A stretch of 64,000 nt of DNA from Phycisphaerae bacterium (GCA_024102815.1 JAGFJJ010000014.1:183547-247546); one strand, 5' to 3'. Shown: positions 36,226-46,209, counted from the stretch's first letter. Made by a program: numbers and translations. Notes: generated by a model from the letters alone, not told the origin.

Positions 36226-36906
36226 ATGAACGAGAATACTCACAACGCTTTCCGCTGGCCGCTCATTCTCGGCCTGCTTCTGCTCGCTGCAGCATTGTTC
36301 GCGGTCGACCAGTCGCTGACGGACTGGTTGCATGCGCAGATACACCGCTTCCACGGCATCCGTCACTTGATCTGGGCTGTGAATTCCTTCTTTGACTGGT
36401 GGCTCTATGTCGCGGTCGCCGCCCTGCTTCTGCTGGATACACGGCGAATCCGCATGCTGCGCTGCTACGTCTTGACGTTGGCGGGGTCGGCCGTCGTCCT
36501 CCACGGATTGAAGTTCCTGATCGGGCGAGCCCGGCCGGGTCTGGACCTGGGTCCGTTGGCCTTCGCCCCGCTCTCCAGCCCATCGCTCGAGTTCGATTCC
36601 TTTCCTTCCGGACATGCCTTCGCCGCAACGCTGATGACGCTGATTATTCAACGTTACCTGCCGGGATCCGTATGGCTTCTGGCCCCCCTCGCTGCCATGG
36701 TGTGCCTCTCGCGGGCAGCCTTCGAGCGGCACTTCCCGAGCGATATCGTCGCCGGCATCGCGCTGGCGCTGATCACCATGCACGTCGCCCTTCGAGTGGA
36801 GCCGGACGGTTTCCCCGTTCTGTTCACGGATCCCCAGGAGAACGCTTCAGAGACAGCAAGCCGCGCCAACGCCCAGGCCTCGGAAGCCCCCGGCAAGAAT
36901 GCCTAA
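36226..36906 (+). CDS. PAP2 superfamily membrane phosphatase
   Basis: This 226-residue protein has five to six membrane helices. The three PAP2 active-site motifs are intact: KFLIGRARPG (K-x6-RP), SFPSGHAF (PSGH) and SRAAFERHFPSD (SR-x5-H-x3-D). It probably removes phosphate from undecaprenyl pyrophosphate, phosphatidic acid or another lipid phosphate on the outer face of the membrane. ATG 36226 sits at the start of the first helix. The gene is convergent with, and overlaps by four bases, the ArnT-like glycosyltransferase, which also uses polyprenyl-linked substrates. Confidence 0.85.
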   Translation: MNENTHNAFRWPLILGLLLLAAALFAVDQSLTDWLHAQIHRFHGIRHLIWAVNSFFDWWLYVAVAALLLLDTRRIRMLRCYVLTLAGSAVVLHGLKFLIGRARPGLDLGPLAFAPLSSPSLEFDSFPSGHAFAATLMTLIIQRYLPGSVWLLAPLAAMVCLSRAAFERHFPSDIVAGIALALITMHVALRVEPDGFPVLFTDPQENASETASRANAQASEAPGKNA

Positions 36907-38807
36907 TCAGGGTTGTTCGGACTCGATTCCGCCGGAGGTGTTCGGCCCAAGAGCTCAATCCCGACCCATCGACCTTTCGCATATTGGACGCCCTCGGCCT
37001 GCCAGATCGGGGTGAATTCCGAAAGGCAATCATCGGGCCGCTGAACGAAGCCCGCAGGAAGCTCGGAAATCAAAAGCAGACCGCCGCGATGCTCTTCGCA
37101 CCACTTCGGCACCGCTCCCCAGGAAAGGCGATCCACGAACCCATGCGTCAGAAAGACCAGACTGTCCTCGGCGTATCCGACAGCTCCGAAGGGTCGACCC
37201 GTCCCGCCATCGTGCGCGCAGTACGCCCGCACCGCCTGGGAGCTGAGCCAGACAAATGGCATCCGAGGCAGAAGAACCGCAAATGTCGTTGCCGAAAGCA
37301 ACAGACACGAAGCAAGCGCTGGGGCCGCGGCGCGACGCACGCGACCTTCACGAAGCCTGTGGAACAGCAGCACCATCAACACCAGTCCGGCGGCCGGCGC
37401 AAGGATCGTCCATGAACGGGCCGCAAGCCCGGTTGTCGGCCAGGCCCAAAAACCAAGAAACGTGGGGATACCCAGCGTCAGCACGACCGTCAGGACGAAC
37501 CAGCCCCAGAGCGCTGTTCTTCCACCCCAGCTTGAGCGGATCTCCCGCCAGCGCCCGCGACAATCGAATAACGCCCGGGCGCACAGCAAGGCGATGGCCG
37601 GATACGTCGGCAGGACGTAATGGGGCAGCTTCGTCGCCACCAGTTCGAAAAGAACCCAGGTGGGCACGATCCAGGCAATACAAAAGGCCTCCGCCTCGTG
37701 ATGGACATGGGGAAATCGTGCGGCGAAACGCGAAAGCACGGAATTTCCACGATCGCTCGACTCGCCTTTTGCCGCCGGAGCCCATCGAAGACCCCGGGCA
37801 AAGCCGCGCATCAGTCCCGGCAGAAGGGCCAGTGATCCCGGCCAGAAGAGCACGGGCAGCAGCAGCAGGTGGTAGCCCGGTGGTGCCGAGTGCCCCTCCT
37901 TCGATGAGATGCTCCGGCCCAGAACTTCGTCCATGATGACATGGCTCATACGCTCCCAGCCGACGACACTCGAAACGGCGATTGGCCACGGAAGAACGAT
38001 CGCAGCGAGGATGCCTAATCCCAGGAGCGGGCGGAGCGTGCGGAGCAACTGCCAGTCGCGCCCCAGCAGGCACAGGGAGAAGACCGTCAGCCCCGATACG
38101 GCGGGCGTAACCGGTCCCTTTGTCATGATGCCCAAGCCCACCACGCACCAGAAAGCGACGACATCGAGCGAACGGCGGAAATGGGCCGGGCCCCGCGAAC
38201 GCTGCCAGATGCGCCACAGGAGAAACTGCGCGAGCACCGTGAACATCAGGAGAAGCTGATCCGCCCGCGCCTGCCGGGCGTCGACGCACACCAGCAGGCA
38301 GCTTCCCAGCAGCAGGCCCGCCAGCCACCCCACCGGCGGCCCGAACATGGAGACACCGATACGCCACGTGATCAGCGCCGCCAGCGCCGCCGATACCACC
38401 GAGGGCAATCGAAAACCCGCGATCCCCGCCTTGGGCAGCGTTTCCTTGCGCGTCTCGTCACACCATGGCGCCTTCCGTGGATTCGATTCCACGGAACCGG
38501 ACGGCATCACCGATTCCATCGCCCGATGCGAAATCGCCTGAAACCAGTAGATCAGTGGCGGCTTGTTCAGCCTTGGACGATCGTCGAATACCGGAACAAG
38601 GACGCCCTCCCAGTCCCCCGCTTCGGCGATCCCGCGCGACGCCTGAGCGAAACGCGACTCATCGCGATCGATCGGCGGCAACTGGAAAACGCCGGGCGCA
38701 TCGAAAAGCAGACACAACAGGAAGAGCACGACTCCGCCACCCGTGCTCGCGTACCAGCGCACCGGCGGTCGAAATGCTCGCGGAAGTCTTCGGGGGTCTC
38801 GTCCCAC
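36903..38807 (-). CDS. ArnT/PMT-like polyprenyl-phosphate glycosyltransferase
   Basis: The 634-residue product is a multi-spanning inner-membrane GT-C glycosyltransferase of the ArnT/GT83 type. The N-terminal loop IDRDESRFAQASRGIAEAGD and RPRLNKPPLIYWFQA carry the catalytic acidic residues and the substrate loop. ARADQLLLMFT and TKLPHYVLPTYPAIALL are later family landmarks. It transfers a sugar from a polyprenyl phosphate to lipid or protein outside the membrane. The hydrophilic C-terminus (about 520-634) is probably periplasmic. It may cooperate with the neighbouring PAP2 phosphatase, which is an inference from position. Confidence 0.83.
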   Translation of the reverse strand: MGRDPRRLPRAFRPPVRWYASTGGGVVLFLLCLLFDAPGVFQLPPIDRDESRFAQASRGIAEAGDWEGVLVPVFDDRPRLNKPPLIYWFQAISHRAMESVMPSGSVESNPRKAPWCDETRKETLPKAGIAGFRLPSVVSAALAALITWRIGVSMFGPPVGWLAGLLLGSCLLVCVDARQARADQLLLMFTVLAQFLLWRIWQRSRGPAHFRRSLDVVAFWCVVGLGIMTKGPVTPAVSGLTVFSLCLLGRDWQLLRTLRPLLGLGILAAIVLPWPIAVSSVVGWERMSHVIMDEVLGRSISSKEGHSAPPGYHLLLLPVLFWPGSLALLPGLMRGFARGLRWAPAAKGESSDRGNSVLSRFAARFPHVHHEAEAFCIAWIVPTWVLFELVATKLPHYVLPTYPAIALLCARALFDCRGRWREIRSSWGGRTALWGWFVLTVVLTLGIPTFLGFWAWPTTGLAARSWTILAPAAGLVLMVLLFHRLREGRVRRAAAPALASCLLLSATTFAVLLPRMPFVWLSSQAVRAYCAHDGGTGRPFGAVGYAEDSLVFLTHGFVDRLSWGAVPKWCEEHRGGLLLISELPAGFVQRPDDCLSEFTPIWQAEGVQYAKGRWVGIELLGRTPPAESSPNNPD

Positions 38808-39008
38808 GGCACTGTCAGAATCGGCGGCCGGTCAACATCCCAATCCACACGGCGTGAGCGCCGTCACGTTCTCCCATGGGCGCCGACGGAGCCCCTTAGC
38901 GCAGAATCCACGAAGCCGTCAAATCTCAAGAACGCTCGCCCGTCAGGTGGCGGTCACCAGATTGGACTCGTAGAAGCCGAATAGCCGTGTGCACACCGCG
39001 CCGACGGC

Positions 39009-40229
39009 TCATGGACCCGCCAGCTTCTCCACGTCGTCCGCCACGATACGCTGGCCGGGCTCCAACCCGGACAGCACTTCGATCTGCGAACCCGCGCTTC
39101 GCCCCAGGGTCACGGCCGTCGAGATAAGCTGCTTCTCCCCTTCCACGAAAACCGTTCCGCTCGCCCCGTCGTTATGGACCTTGCAGGCCGACTTGGGAAT
39201 CCAGATGCTCGGCTTCACCCGCTCCGCCGTCGCCGAGGGACGCTCGCTCAGGAAAATCACCTGCGCCGAACCCTCCACCCGCAGGTAGGCATCGGGATTC
39301 AGAATCCGCACCTTGACCTGCACAGTGGCCTTGGAGTAGTTCGCGCCCGGGTCGATCCACATGATGAATCCGTCGTACTTGCGGTCCTTGTAGGCATCAG
39401 GAATGACCGTGCAGGGCATGTCGGCTCGAAGACGGGCGATGTCCAGCTCGCTGACGTCCACCTCGACGCGCAGCTTGTCCATATCGGCGATGACGGCGAA
39501 CTGGGCGTTGGCATTGGCCCCGCGACCGCCCTCCGCTGCCACGAAATCACCCACCTCGACCGCCCGCTCGAGAATGACACCGTCGATCGGCGCCAGGACC
39601 CGGCAATCGTCGAGCGATTTCTGGGCCGCTGCCAGTGCCGCCTCCGCCGCGCCCACCGACGCCCGCGCCGCGTCGATCCCTTTCCGCGCCTCGGCCTGTT
39701 CGATCGGGTTCGTGTCGTTCGTCTCGGCCAATCGCTGGACGCGCGCGAAATTGACCTCCTCATAGGCCAGTTCCGCCTTCGCTCTCGCCAGGAACGCCGA
39801 GGCCTCGTCACGATTGGCCCGGTAAAGATCCTCCTCCACCTTCGCCAGAAGCTGCCCCTGCTTCATGTGGTCGCCCTGCTCGAAGTACAGCGCGGTGATC
39901 TGCCCCGAGACTTTGGTAGCGACCTGCACGAGGTGGTCCGATACGATCTTCCCCGTGGCGGTGAGGACGGGCGGCGGAGCATCATCCGCCGCCGCCGAAA
40001 CGGTAAGAAAACGAAGTGACTCTTCCGCGGGTGCGGATGCCGTCAGCTTCACCAGCTTTTCGCGGTTGGCATAACCAAATCCTGCAGCCGCCACGATCGC
40101 CACGGCCAGGAACAGGCCCAGCCAGAGCTTTCCCCGCCCGCGCGAAGCCGTCCTGGTCGATTCCGGCCGCTGCTCGCGCGGAATGCGCAGCGTCTCGAGG
40201 CGATTGCGTACGTCTGCCGGCGTGCTCAT
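39009..40229 (-). CDS. membrane-fusion (periplasmic adaptor) protein, HlyD/MacA family
   Basis: The 406-residue product has one N-terminal membrane helix (about 32-50, LWLGLFLAVAIVAAAGFG). The lipoyl/barrel-sandwich part includes ATGKIVSDHLVQVATKVSGQ and VLAPIDGVILERAVEVGD. An alpha-hairpin (about 145-215) and beta-barrel domains follow, ending with QIEVLSGLEPGQRIV. It would link the ABC transporter to the outer membrane or present cargo in the periplasm. It is the last gene of the six-gene ABC operon, 21 bases after the preceding permease. Confidence 0.88.
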   Translation of the reverse strand: MSTPADVRNRLETLRIPREQRPESTRTASRGRGKLWLGLFLAVAIVAAAGFGYANREKLVKLTASAPAEESLRFLTVSAAADDAPPPVLTATGKIVSDHLVQVATKVSGQITALYFEQGDHMKQGQLLAKVEEDLYRANRDEASAFLARAKAELAYEEVNFARVQRLAETNDTNPIEQAEARKGIDAARASVGAAEAALAAAQKSLDDCRVLAPIDGVILERAVEVGDFVAAEGGRGANANAQFAVIADMDKLRVEVDVSELDIARLRADMPCTVIPDAYKDRKYDGFIMWIDPGANYSKATVQVKVRILNPDAYLRVEGSAQVIFLSERPSATAERVKPSIWIPKSACKVHNDGASGTVFVEGEKQLISTAVTLGRSAGSQIEVLSGLEPGQRIVADDVEKLAGP

Positions 40230-40250
40230 TACTTCTATTGTAGTCGCGGA

Positions 40251-41423
40251 TCAGGCTTTTCGCAGGGCCTCGAGGACATTCGTCCGCGACGCCCTCAGCG
40301 CCGGAGCCGCCGCCCCGGCAACCGCGACGATAACGGCCAGGATCAATGCCGAGGCCACAATTTCCGGCGTCACCTTCAGTTCATACGCCAGGACGGTCCA
40401 GGTGTACTCGGAAAGGAAGTCCTGCCGCCTCCCGGAGAAGGCCAGGCTCCCCAGCAGGCCCGCCGCCGCCGCCGGCACACAGATCATCACCGATTCCAGC
40501 AGGAACGAAATGACCACCGACCAGCGATCGAACCCCAGTGTCCGCAACATGGCGATCTCCCGCCGGCGGCGATCCACCGCAGCATACATCGTGTTGGCGA
40601 CGGCGAAGACCGCACCCACGGCCATCAGCGTTACCAGGGCGACGGTCAACGTGACAATCTCCTGCGTCTTTTTGGTCAGATCCTCGTAGTAATCCGTCTC
40701 CGTCTTGGCCGCGAGTTCGACGGTCGGCCCGCGGACGTACTCGATCGCCGCCTCCACCGACGACTCCGGCGCGATGCGCATGAGCGCACTCGAGATGATC
40801 CGGCGGTCATAGACGTCGGCCACGATGGTCCGCGGAGCCCAGATCTCGCTCTCCAGCGCCGACCCCCCGGCCGTGAACAAGCCCACGATCCGAAATTGCC
40901 GGTTGGAATTCCGACCCAGGGTAACATCGTCGCCGATGTTCAAATCAGCGAAGCGGCGTTCTGCAGCCACGCCCACGATGACCTCCAGAGCCCCCGACTC
41001 AAACGAACGACCCTCCACAATTGTCACGGCGGAATGCACGTCGAAAGCAATCGCATCTACGCCGCGCACCGCCACCGCGGCCGGCGGATCGCCGGGATCG
41101 CGTCTGGGGACCAGCGTCTGGACGTTGATCTCTTCGCTGAGCATAAGCCTTCCGTCGCCCGCTCGGGCGACGCCGGGCGTCTGGGGCAGCCGCGCCGCCT
41201 CGGCCGGGAGAATGATGCTCGTGCTCTCCGAAGTCGCACCCTTGGCAAGGACGAGCACGTTGCGATTCGAACCCGTGATCGCCAACGATGCCTGAATGCC
41301 CGCCGCAAAGGAAAGAAGGACCGCCAGCACGAACACGATCACCGCGACGACCACGAACGTCAGCGTCGTGCTCAGCTTCCTCACCAGCAGATTCCGCCAG
41401 TTGTAGCTCAGCGGCAGGGCCAT
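40251..41423 (-). CDS. FtsX-type ABC permease, type A copy 2
   Basis: This 390-residue MacB/LolC-like permease has an N-terminal helix (about 18-43), a large periplasmic domain and three C-terminal helices of the FtsX fold (about 265-385). It starts MALPLSYNWRNLLVRKLSTT and is a paralogue of the gene at 42675-43856 (MALPLNYHWRSLFVRR). The shared segments GLFTAGGSALESEIWA and MLRTLGFDRWSVVISFLLES match GHFSADGGPLESEIWG and MLRTIGFRRNQILTGFMVEA there. It lies nine bases after the preceding permease gene. Confidence 0.88.
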   Translation of the reverse strand: MALPLSYNWRNLLVRKLSTTLTFVVVAVIVFVLAVLLSFAAGIQASLAITGSNRNVLVLAKGATSESTSIILPAEAARLPQTPGVARAGDGRLMLSEEINVQTLVPRRDPGDPPAAVAVRGVDAIAFDVHSAVTIVEGRSFESGALEVIVGVAAERRFADLNIGDDVTLGRNSNRQFRIVGLFTAGGSALESEIWAPRTIVADVYDRRIISSALMRIAPESSVEAAIEYVRGPTVELAAKTETDYYEDLTKKTQEIVTLTVALVTLMAVGAVFAVANTMYAAVDRRRREIAMLRTLGFDRWSVVISFLLESVMICVPAAAAGLLGSLAFSGRRQDFLSEYTWTVLAYELKVTPEIVASALILAVIVAVAGAAAPALRASRTNVLEALRKA

Positions 41424-41432
41424 GCGGATCAG

Positions 41433-42605
41433 TCACTCCAGATTGCGAAAGGCCTGGATCACGTTCAATCGCAGGGCCAGGATCGACGGCCACACCGCGG
41501 CGAGCAGCCCGATTCCCAGCGAAATCAGCAGTCCGTTTGCGCACACAACCGGTTCGATGGTCAGCTTCTGAATGATGGGCACCTTGTAGCTGCTCAGCGG
41601 CGTATGCGTGAAAGCCACGTAGGGGATCAGTACGCCCATCAGCCCGCCCAGCGCGCACAACGCAAGGCTCTCGGTCTGAACCAGTCCGAAGACGAGCCGC
41701 CCGCTGAAGCCCATGGCCTTGAGCGTCGCCAGTTCCGTCGTGCGGTCCCGAAAGTTCATGCTCATGGTATTGGCCGCCGCCATGATCGCCACGAACACGG
41801 TCACCGCCGCGAGGATCGAAAGGTTCGTACGCAGATCGAACTGCTGGGTGATAAACTCGTTCATGAACGACTTCTCATCCTGCGTCTTCGTCGGATCCGG
41901 TGAGTTGGCGAAAAGCTCATCGATCGCCAACCGAAAATGCTCCAGGTCCGCCGGCGTGGCGCACTTCACGAAAAAGAAGCTCGTCTCCGCATTTTCGATG
42001 TTGTACTCCTCCTCGAGCTTCGCACGGTAGTAGTCCATGCGCGTAAAGTTGGTGACCGGATCATTGGCCCGGGCGGTGGTCGCGATGATGTGAAACTCCA
42101 TGGGGACGAACGGCGGAAGCGTTGGTGTGATCGTGATGCGATCACCGACCTTCCAGTCGTACTGCTCCGCCACGGCCGAGCCGATCAGGATCGCCTGGCG
42201 ATCCCTCTCCCAGGCCGCAAGCTCGTCCGGGGTCAGCTCGTATTCCGGAAACGTCTGAGCGAACGTGTCGTCATCGGCCGCCAGCGTCGAGAGTGGACTG
42301 GGGTCGTCCCCCACGCGACCGCCGAGGAAGTTGATCCCGCAGACGGAAAGTATGCGCGTTCCATCCGGATCAAGCGACTCGATCTTGCGCCGGTACCCGG
42401 CCGGAAGCGGATTGACATACGAAGCCTTGTGAATCACCACCAGGCGGAGTTGCTTCACGGAATTGTCGAGAAACCGGTCGATGCCGTCGATCACGGCCAT
42501 GGAAAGAACGTAGATGATGATCGGCATCGCCACCGCGAGGCAGGTCAACAGGGATCGCAGGGGATTGCGCGTCAGATTGCGAAGAAGGTATACCCAGCGA
42601 AGCAT
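41433..42605 (-). CDS. FtsX-type ABC permease, type B copy 2
   Basis: The 390-residue product has one N-terminal helix and three C-terminal helices around a MacB-type periplasmic domain. It is a paralogue of the gene at 44032-45204: MLRWVYLLRNLTRNPLRSLL matches [20 protein letters not shown], and MNFRDRTTELATLKAMGFS matches [19 protein letters not shown]. The type A and type B families differ clearly in N-terminus and periplasmic sequence, suggesting a heterodimeric channel. It is separated from the preceding permease by 69 bases. Confidence 0.88.
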   Translation of the reverse strand: MLRWVYLLRNLTRNPLRSLLTCLAVAMPIIIYVLSMAVIDGIDRFLDNSVKQLRLVVIHKASYVNPLPAGYRRKIESLDPDGTRILSVCGINFLGGRVGDDPSPLSTLAADDDTFAQTFPEYELTPDELAAWERDRQAILIGSAVAEQYDWKVGDRITITPTLPPFVPMEFHIIATTARANDPVTNFTRMDYYRAKLEEEYNIENAETSFFFVKCATPADLEHFRLAIDELFANSPDPTKTQDEKSFMNEFITQQFDLRTNLSILAAVTVFVAIMAAANTMSMNFRDRTTELATLKAMGFSGRLVFGLVQTESLALCALGGLMGVLIPYVAFTHTPLSSYKVPIIQKLTIEPVVCANGLLISLGIGLLAAVWPSILALRLNVIQAFRNLE

Positions 42606-42674
42606 GCGCCTACCCGCACTGTCGACCGGACTCGTTCACCCGAAGAACATCCGTCGACATGCCTATTGCCCGTC

Positions 42675-43856
42675 CTACCCCTCGCGCAGCGCCGTCACCA
42701 CGTCCAGCCGTGCCGCACGCAGCGCCGGCAGCAGCGCCCCCAGGGCCCCCACGAGGCTCACGCACAGTAACGCCAGCAGGATGATCATGGGCGTCAGATG
42801 GATCTCGAACGCCAGGATCGTGAACGTCTGCGCCCCGAACATATCCTTGGTGTTCCCCACGAATTGAAGCCACGCGGCCGCGCCCAGGCAGCCCATCGCC
42901 CCACCCAACAGCGAAAGGAGCGTTGCCTCAACCATGAATCCCGTGAGAATCTGATTCCGCCGGAAACCGATCGTCCGCAACATGGCGATTTCCGCGGTGC
43001 GCCCTGCAACCATCGAGAACATCGTGTTGGCGATGGAGAGCATCGCCGCCAGGCTCATGATGGCCACGAGCACGTTGGCCAGCAGCAGGTAAACCCGAAT
43101 AAGCTGCGATTGCTCCTGCCAGTAGTCCTTCTCCGTTCGCGCCGTGAGTTGAATGGCCGGTCCTTCGATCTGCTCCAAGACGGTTCGCGGATCGGTCCCC
43201 TCCGCCACGCACAAGCTCGCGCTCGAATACATCGTCCGGTTGTAGGCGTTCAGCAGCGACGGAAGATATCCCCAGATCTCGCTCTCCAAAGGACCGCCGT
43301 CCGCCGAGAAGTGCCCGACAACCTTGTACACGCGGTTGTTCCCGTAACCCAGGCTGATTTCCTCCCCCACATCCAGCCCGGCAAACTGCTCCGCAGCCGC
43401 CCTGCCCACGATGACCTCCTGTGCGCCCTCCGAAAAGAACGGTCCGAGCAGCCTGACGTTATCATGAACTTTCAGCGCTTCGGCCGTGACTCCCCGAACA
43501 CAGACGTTGGCGCTGGTCTCGCCGCCGTCACGAAGCCGCGGAAGCGACACCTGTACGACCATTTCCGGGCTGATCAACCGCTCGATGCCCTCACCGGCCG
43601 CGATTCCCGAAACCTGCGTAAGCTTGTTGAATTCGTCGACCGGAATCGCGCTGTTGCTCTCCGCGGTCGAGCCGCGCTTGAGCACGATGATCTTGTCCTC
43701 ATCGGCCGCCACGGACAACGAGCTTCGCAGTGCCTCGGCGAACCCCAGCATCCAGGAAAACACGCCGACAACCGCTGCGATCACCAGCACGGTGAGCATG
43801 CTCGTCGCCCGCCGCACGAACAGACTTCGCCAGTGATAATTCAGCGGCAGCGCCAA
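42675..43856 (-). CDS. FtsX-type ABC permease, type A copy 1
   Basis: This 393-residue permease is in the type A family, with three FtsX helices near the C-terminus and a MacB-type periplasmic domain (VGEEISLGYGNNRVYKVVGH). The start codon is TTG at 43856, which begins MALPLNYHWRS and matches the ATG-initiated paralogue at 41423. The only ribosome-binding sequence is the GAGGAAGAAG at the end of the dispersed repeat just upstream. The repeat separates it from the type B copy 1 permease by 175 bases. Confidence 0.87.
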   Translation of the reverse strand: MALPLNYHWRSLFVRRATSMLTVLVIAAVVGVFSWMLGFAEALRSSLSVAADEDKIIVLKRGSTAESNSAIPVDEFNKLTQVSGIAAGEGIERLISPEMVVQVSLPRLRDGGETSANVCVRGVTAEALKVHDNVRLLGPFFSEGAQEVIVGRAAAEQFAGLDVGEEISLGYGNNRVYKVVGHFSADGGPLESEIWGYLPSLLNAYNRTMYSSASLCVAEGTDPRTVLEQIEGPAIQLTARTEKDYWQEQSQLIRVYLLLANVLVAIMSLAAMLSIANTMFSMVAGRTAEIAMLRTIGFRRNQILTGFMVEATLLSLLGGAMGCLGAAAWLQFVGNTKDMFGAQTFTILAFEIHLTPMIILLALLCVSLVGALGALLPALRAARLDVVTALREG

Positions 43857-43860
43857 TCTA

Positions 43861-44024
43861 CTTCTTCCTCTCTTCCCTTTCGTCGCTTCGTGGCTCCGTC
43901 GCCCCGTGGTTCTCTTCTTCCTATTGCCTATTGCCTATTGCCTATTGCCTACTGCCCATTGCCCTCTTCTTCCCCTTCGTCGCTTCGTGGCTCCGTGGCT
44001 CCGTGGCTTTCTTCTTCCTGTTGC
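43861..44024 (-). repeat. dispersed purine-rich repeat, copy 3 (double module in ABC operon)
   Basis: Read on the minus strand, it has CCACGGAG-type units and GCGACGAAGGGG, a purine linker, then about six GGCAATA-like heptamers (plus strand 43920-43963) and AGGAAGAAGAG. A second, shorter CCACGG...GCGACGAAAGGG module follows, ending GAGGAAGAAG. It lies between two permease genes of one operon, in sense orientation. The module order equals that of 6874-6938. Confidence 0.75.
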
Positions 44025-44031
44025 CTGCTCC

Positions 44032-45204
44032 CTACGCCACCTTCCGCAGCGCATCCACCGTCCTCAACCGCATCGCCTGATACGCCGGCCAGAGGCCCGA
44101 AAAGAGCCCCACGACCACGGCGATGACCAGCGCCCCGATCACGGCCGTGGGCGAAACTTCGACGGAGGTGAACGGCCCGAATCCCAGCTCGCGCATCGGG
44201 AACAGGGCCAGCCCGACGATCACCGGAATAATCCCCATCAGCGCCCCGATGATCGCCAGCATCAGGCTTTCCGACAGCACGATGAAAAAGACCCGCGACG
44301 ACTGAAATCCGATGGCCTTGAAAACGGCCAGTTCCCGCGTCCGCTCCCGGAAGCTCATCATCATCGTGTTGCTGGCCACCAGCGCGATGATGAAAACCAC
44401 CACGATGGCCATCGCCTGCATCAGCCCGGGAATGTCCCCTGCCGCCTGCGTGAAATTGGCGACAAACGCATTCTCGTCCTCCGACTTGGTCTCGTCCGGA
44501 CTGTTGGCAAAGAGTGCGTCGATATCCGCTTGCAGCGATCGCAACGCCCGGGCCGAATTGCACTTGACCCAGAATACATTGCAGCGACTCCCCTCCTTCA
44601 TTCCCGCGTCTTCCAGGGATTCCGTCAGGTAATCGCGTCGCAGGTAGAAGAAATTCTCGCGGCCCGCCAGTTTCGTTGCCTTGATGATCTTGAATTCCAG
44701 AGACAGATACGGGGGCACCGTGCTTTCCAGCACGACGCGATCCCCGATTTTCCAGCCGTATTTCTCCGCGACACCCGCCCCCACGATCGCCGCGCGGCGG
44801 TCCCGCTCCCACGCTTCGATCTCCGCATCCGTCATTCCGACGTCGCTGTAGACAACGGGAAACGTATCCACATCGGCCGCCAGCGAGGTAAGCGTGTTCT
44901 GCGTGTCCGGAACGCGCCCCCCGAACCAGCGCATGCCGCACACCGCCCGCAGCCGCTCCCGGTTCGGGTCCAGCGCCTCGATCTTGCGCCGCATGCCCTC
45001 CGGTAGATAGTTGGTCAACGTGACCTTGTGATGAACCGCCAGGCGCAGTTGCTTTTCGTTTTCCACCCCCATCCGTACCAGGGCGACCACGAATGAGAGC
45101 GCCAGCACGAACACGGCCATGGGCAGGGCGAACGCCCCGGCGGTTAGCAGCGAGCGCACCGGATTGCGCCGGAGATTCTGCATGAGCACGTAGGTCTTGG
45201 TCAT
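44032..45204 (-). CDS. FtsX-type ABC permease, type B copy 1
   Basis: This 390-residue permease is in the type B family ([20 protein letters not shown]), with a first helix at about 22-45 and FtsX helices at about 265-385. Periplasmic landmarks include [19 protein letters not shown], shared with GYRRKIESLDPDGTRILSV in copy 2. It directly follows the ATPase gene by 24 bases. The C-terminus DALRKVA and its TAG abut the dispersed repeat. Confidence 0.88.
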   Translation of the reverse strand: MTKTYVLMQNLRRNPVRSLLTAGAFALPMAVFVLALSFVVALVRMGVENEKQLRLAVHHKVTLTNYLPEGMRRKIEALDPNRERLRAVCGMRWFGGRVPDTQNTLTSLAADVDTFPVVYSDVGMTDAEIEAWERDRRAAIVGAGVAEKYGWKIGDRVVLESTVPPYLSLEFKIIKATKLAGRENFFYLRRDYLTESLEDAGMKEGSRCNVFWVKCNSARALRSLQADIDALFANSPDETKSEDENAFVANFTQAAGDIPGLMQAMAIVVVFIIALVASNTMMMSFRERTRELAVFKAIGFQSSRVFFIVLSESLMLAIIGALMGIIPVIVGLALFPMRELGFGPFTSVEVSPTAVIGALVIAVVVGLFSGLWPAYQAMRLRTVDALRKVA

Positions 45205-45228
45205 GACCGATTCCGATCGATTCCGCGA

Positions 45229-45933
45229 TCAATGGACCGAGGCGGCCATCGCATCTCCGGGAATCAGTTGCCCCTTGTCCAGCAGGAGTTGCCTCCGCGC
45301 GTACCCCGCCGCCCGCGGATCGTGCGTGACCATGAACACCGTCTTGCCGAATTCCTCGTTGAGCAGCTTCAGCAGGTTGAGAATCTCCTCGGAGGTCTGC
45401 GCATCGAGATCGCCCGTCGGCTCGTCCGCAATGATCAGATCGGGGTCGGTTACAATCGCTCGGGCGATGGCCACGCGCTGTTCCTGCCCGCCCGAGAGCT
45501 GATTCGGGCGGTGATCCATGCGATCGCTCAGGCCGACCACATCCAGTGCCGTCTTGACCCGATTGCGGCGCTCGCTGCCGGACATGCGAAACAGCAGCAG
45601 CGGCAGTTCAATGTTCTGCGCCGCCGTCAGCACCGGCACCAGGTGGTACATCTGAAAGATAAATCCCACGTGCCGACTGCGCCACGCCGTGCGCTGCCGT
45701 TCGCTCATGCGCTCCAGATGGTCGTCGCCGACCCGGACCGTGCCCGAATTCGGTGAATCCAGACCGCCCACGAGGTGCAGCAACGTCGATTTCCCCGATC
45801 CGCTGGGACCCATCAGGGCGACGAACTCCCCCGCCGCGATATCCAGATCCAGCCCGTCCAGAACCGGAACCTCGATTCGGTCCTTGTAGTAGACCTTGGA
45901 CACCTTTCGCAGCTCGATGTCGGCCGCATTCAT
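45229..45933 (-). CDS. ABC transporter ATPase, LolD/MacB type
   Basis: The 234-residue product is the cytoplasmic motor of the operon. Walker A is GPSGSGKST (42-50), the signature is [14 protein letters not shown], Walker B is [16 protein letters not shown], and the H-loop is [11 protein letters not shown]. The [21 protein letters not shown]-loop region and length place it with LolD-like exporters of lipoproteins, peptides or drugs. It is first in the operon, so the single ATPase would have to serve both permease pairs. Cargo is unknown. Confidence 0.92.
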   Translation of the reverse strand: MNAADIELRKVSKVYYKDRIEVPVLDGLDLDIAAGEFVALMGPSGSGKSTLLHLVGGLDSPNSGTVRVGDDHLERMSERQRTAWRSRHVGFIFQMYHLVPVLTAAQNIELPLLLFRMSGSERRNRVKTALDVVGLSDRMDHRPNQLSGGQEQRVAIARAIVTDPDLIIADEPTGDLDAQTSEEILNLLKLLNEEFGKTVFMVTHDPRAAGYARRQLLLDKGQLIPGDAMAASVH

Positions 45934-46078
45934 GCCGATGCTCCGTTCAGGAAGGACGCAGGGTAAAGCCGGACAGCGTACGTTCGAGACGCCGAATTCG
46001 CAATCGGCGAAGATGATTCCGGTTCGGACACCCCCCGGAAAGGAACCGCCACGACACGCAGTCTGGCGATTTCGTTTA

Positions 46079-46084
46079 TTTATA
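46079..46084 (-). promoter_or_regulatory. candidate -10 element for the ABC operon
   Basis: The minus strand carries TATAAA about 145 bases ahead of the ATPase start, in the only AT-rich part of the divergent gap (tttatttatag on the plus strand). A weak CTGTAA lies 17 bases further upstream. Confidence 0.28.
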
Positions 46085-46209
46085 GAACCGCAAGCCTGAT
46101 ATTACAGTCCGGCGGATGTAGAATCTTACAACGGCGATCGGAGGACGACCCAGCGCGCCATCGCGTGCTTCAGGGTAGCATCGGCAGCGTGTTCGAGTTC
46201 AGGGACTCA

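Noticed and set aside
43920..43963. Heptamer array considered as a CRISPR or microsatellite
   Set aside because: There are no spacers between the units, so it is not CRISPR. It is part of a composite repeat with conserved flanking modules, so it is not a simple microsatellite either.
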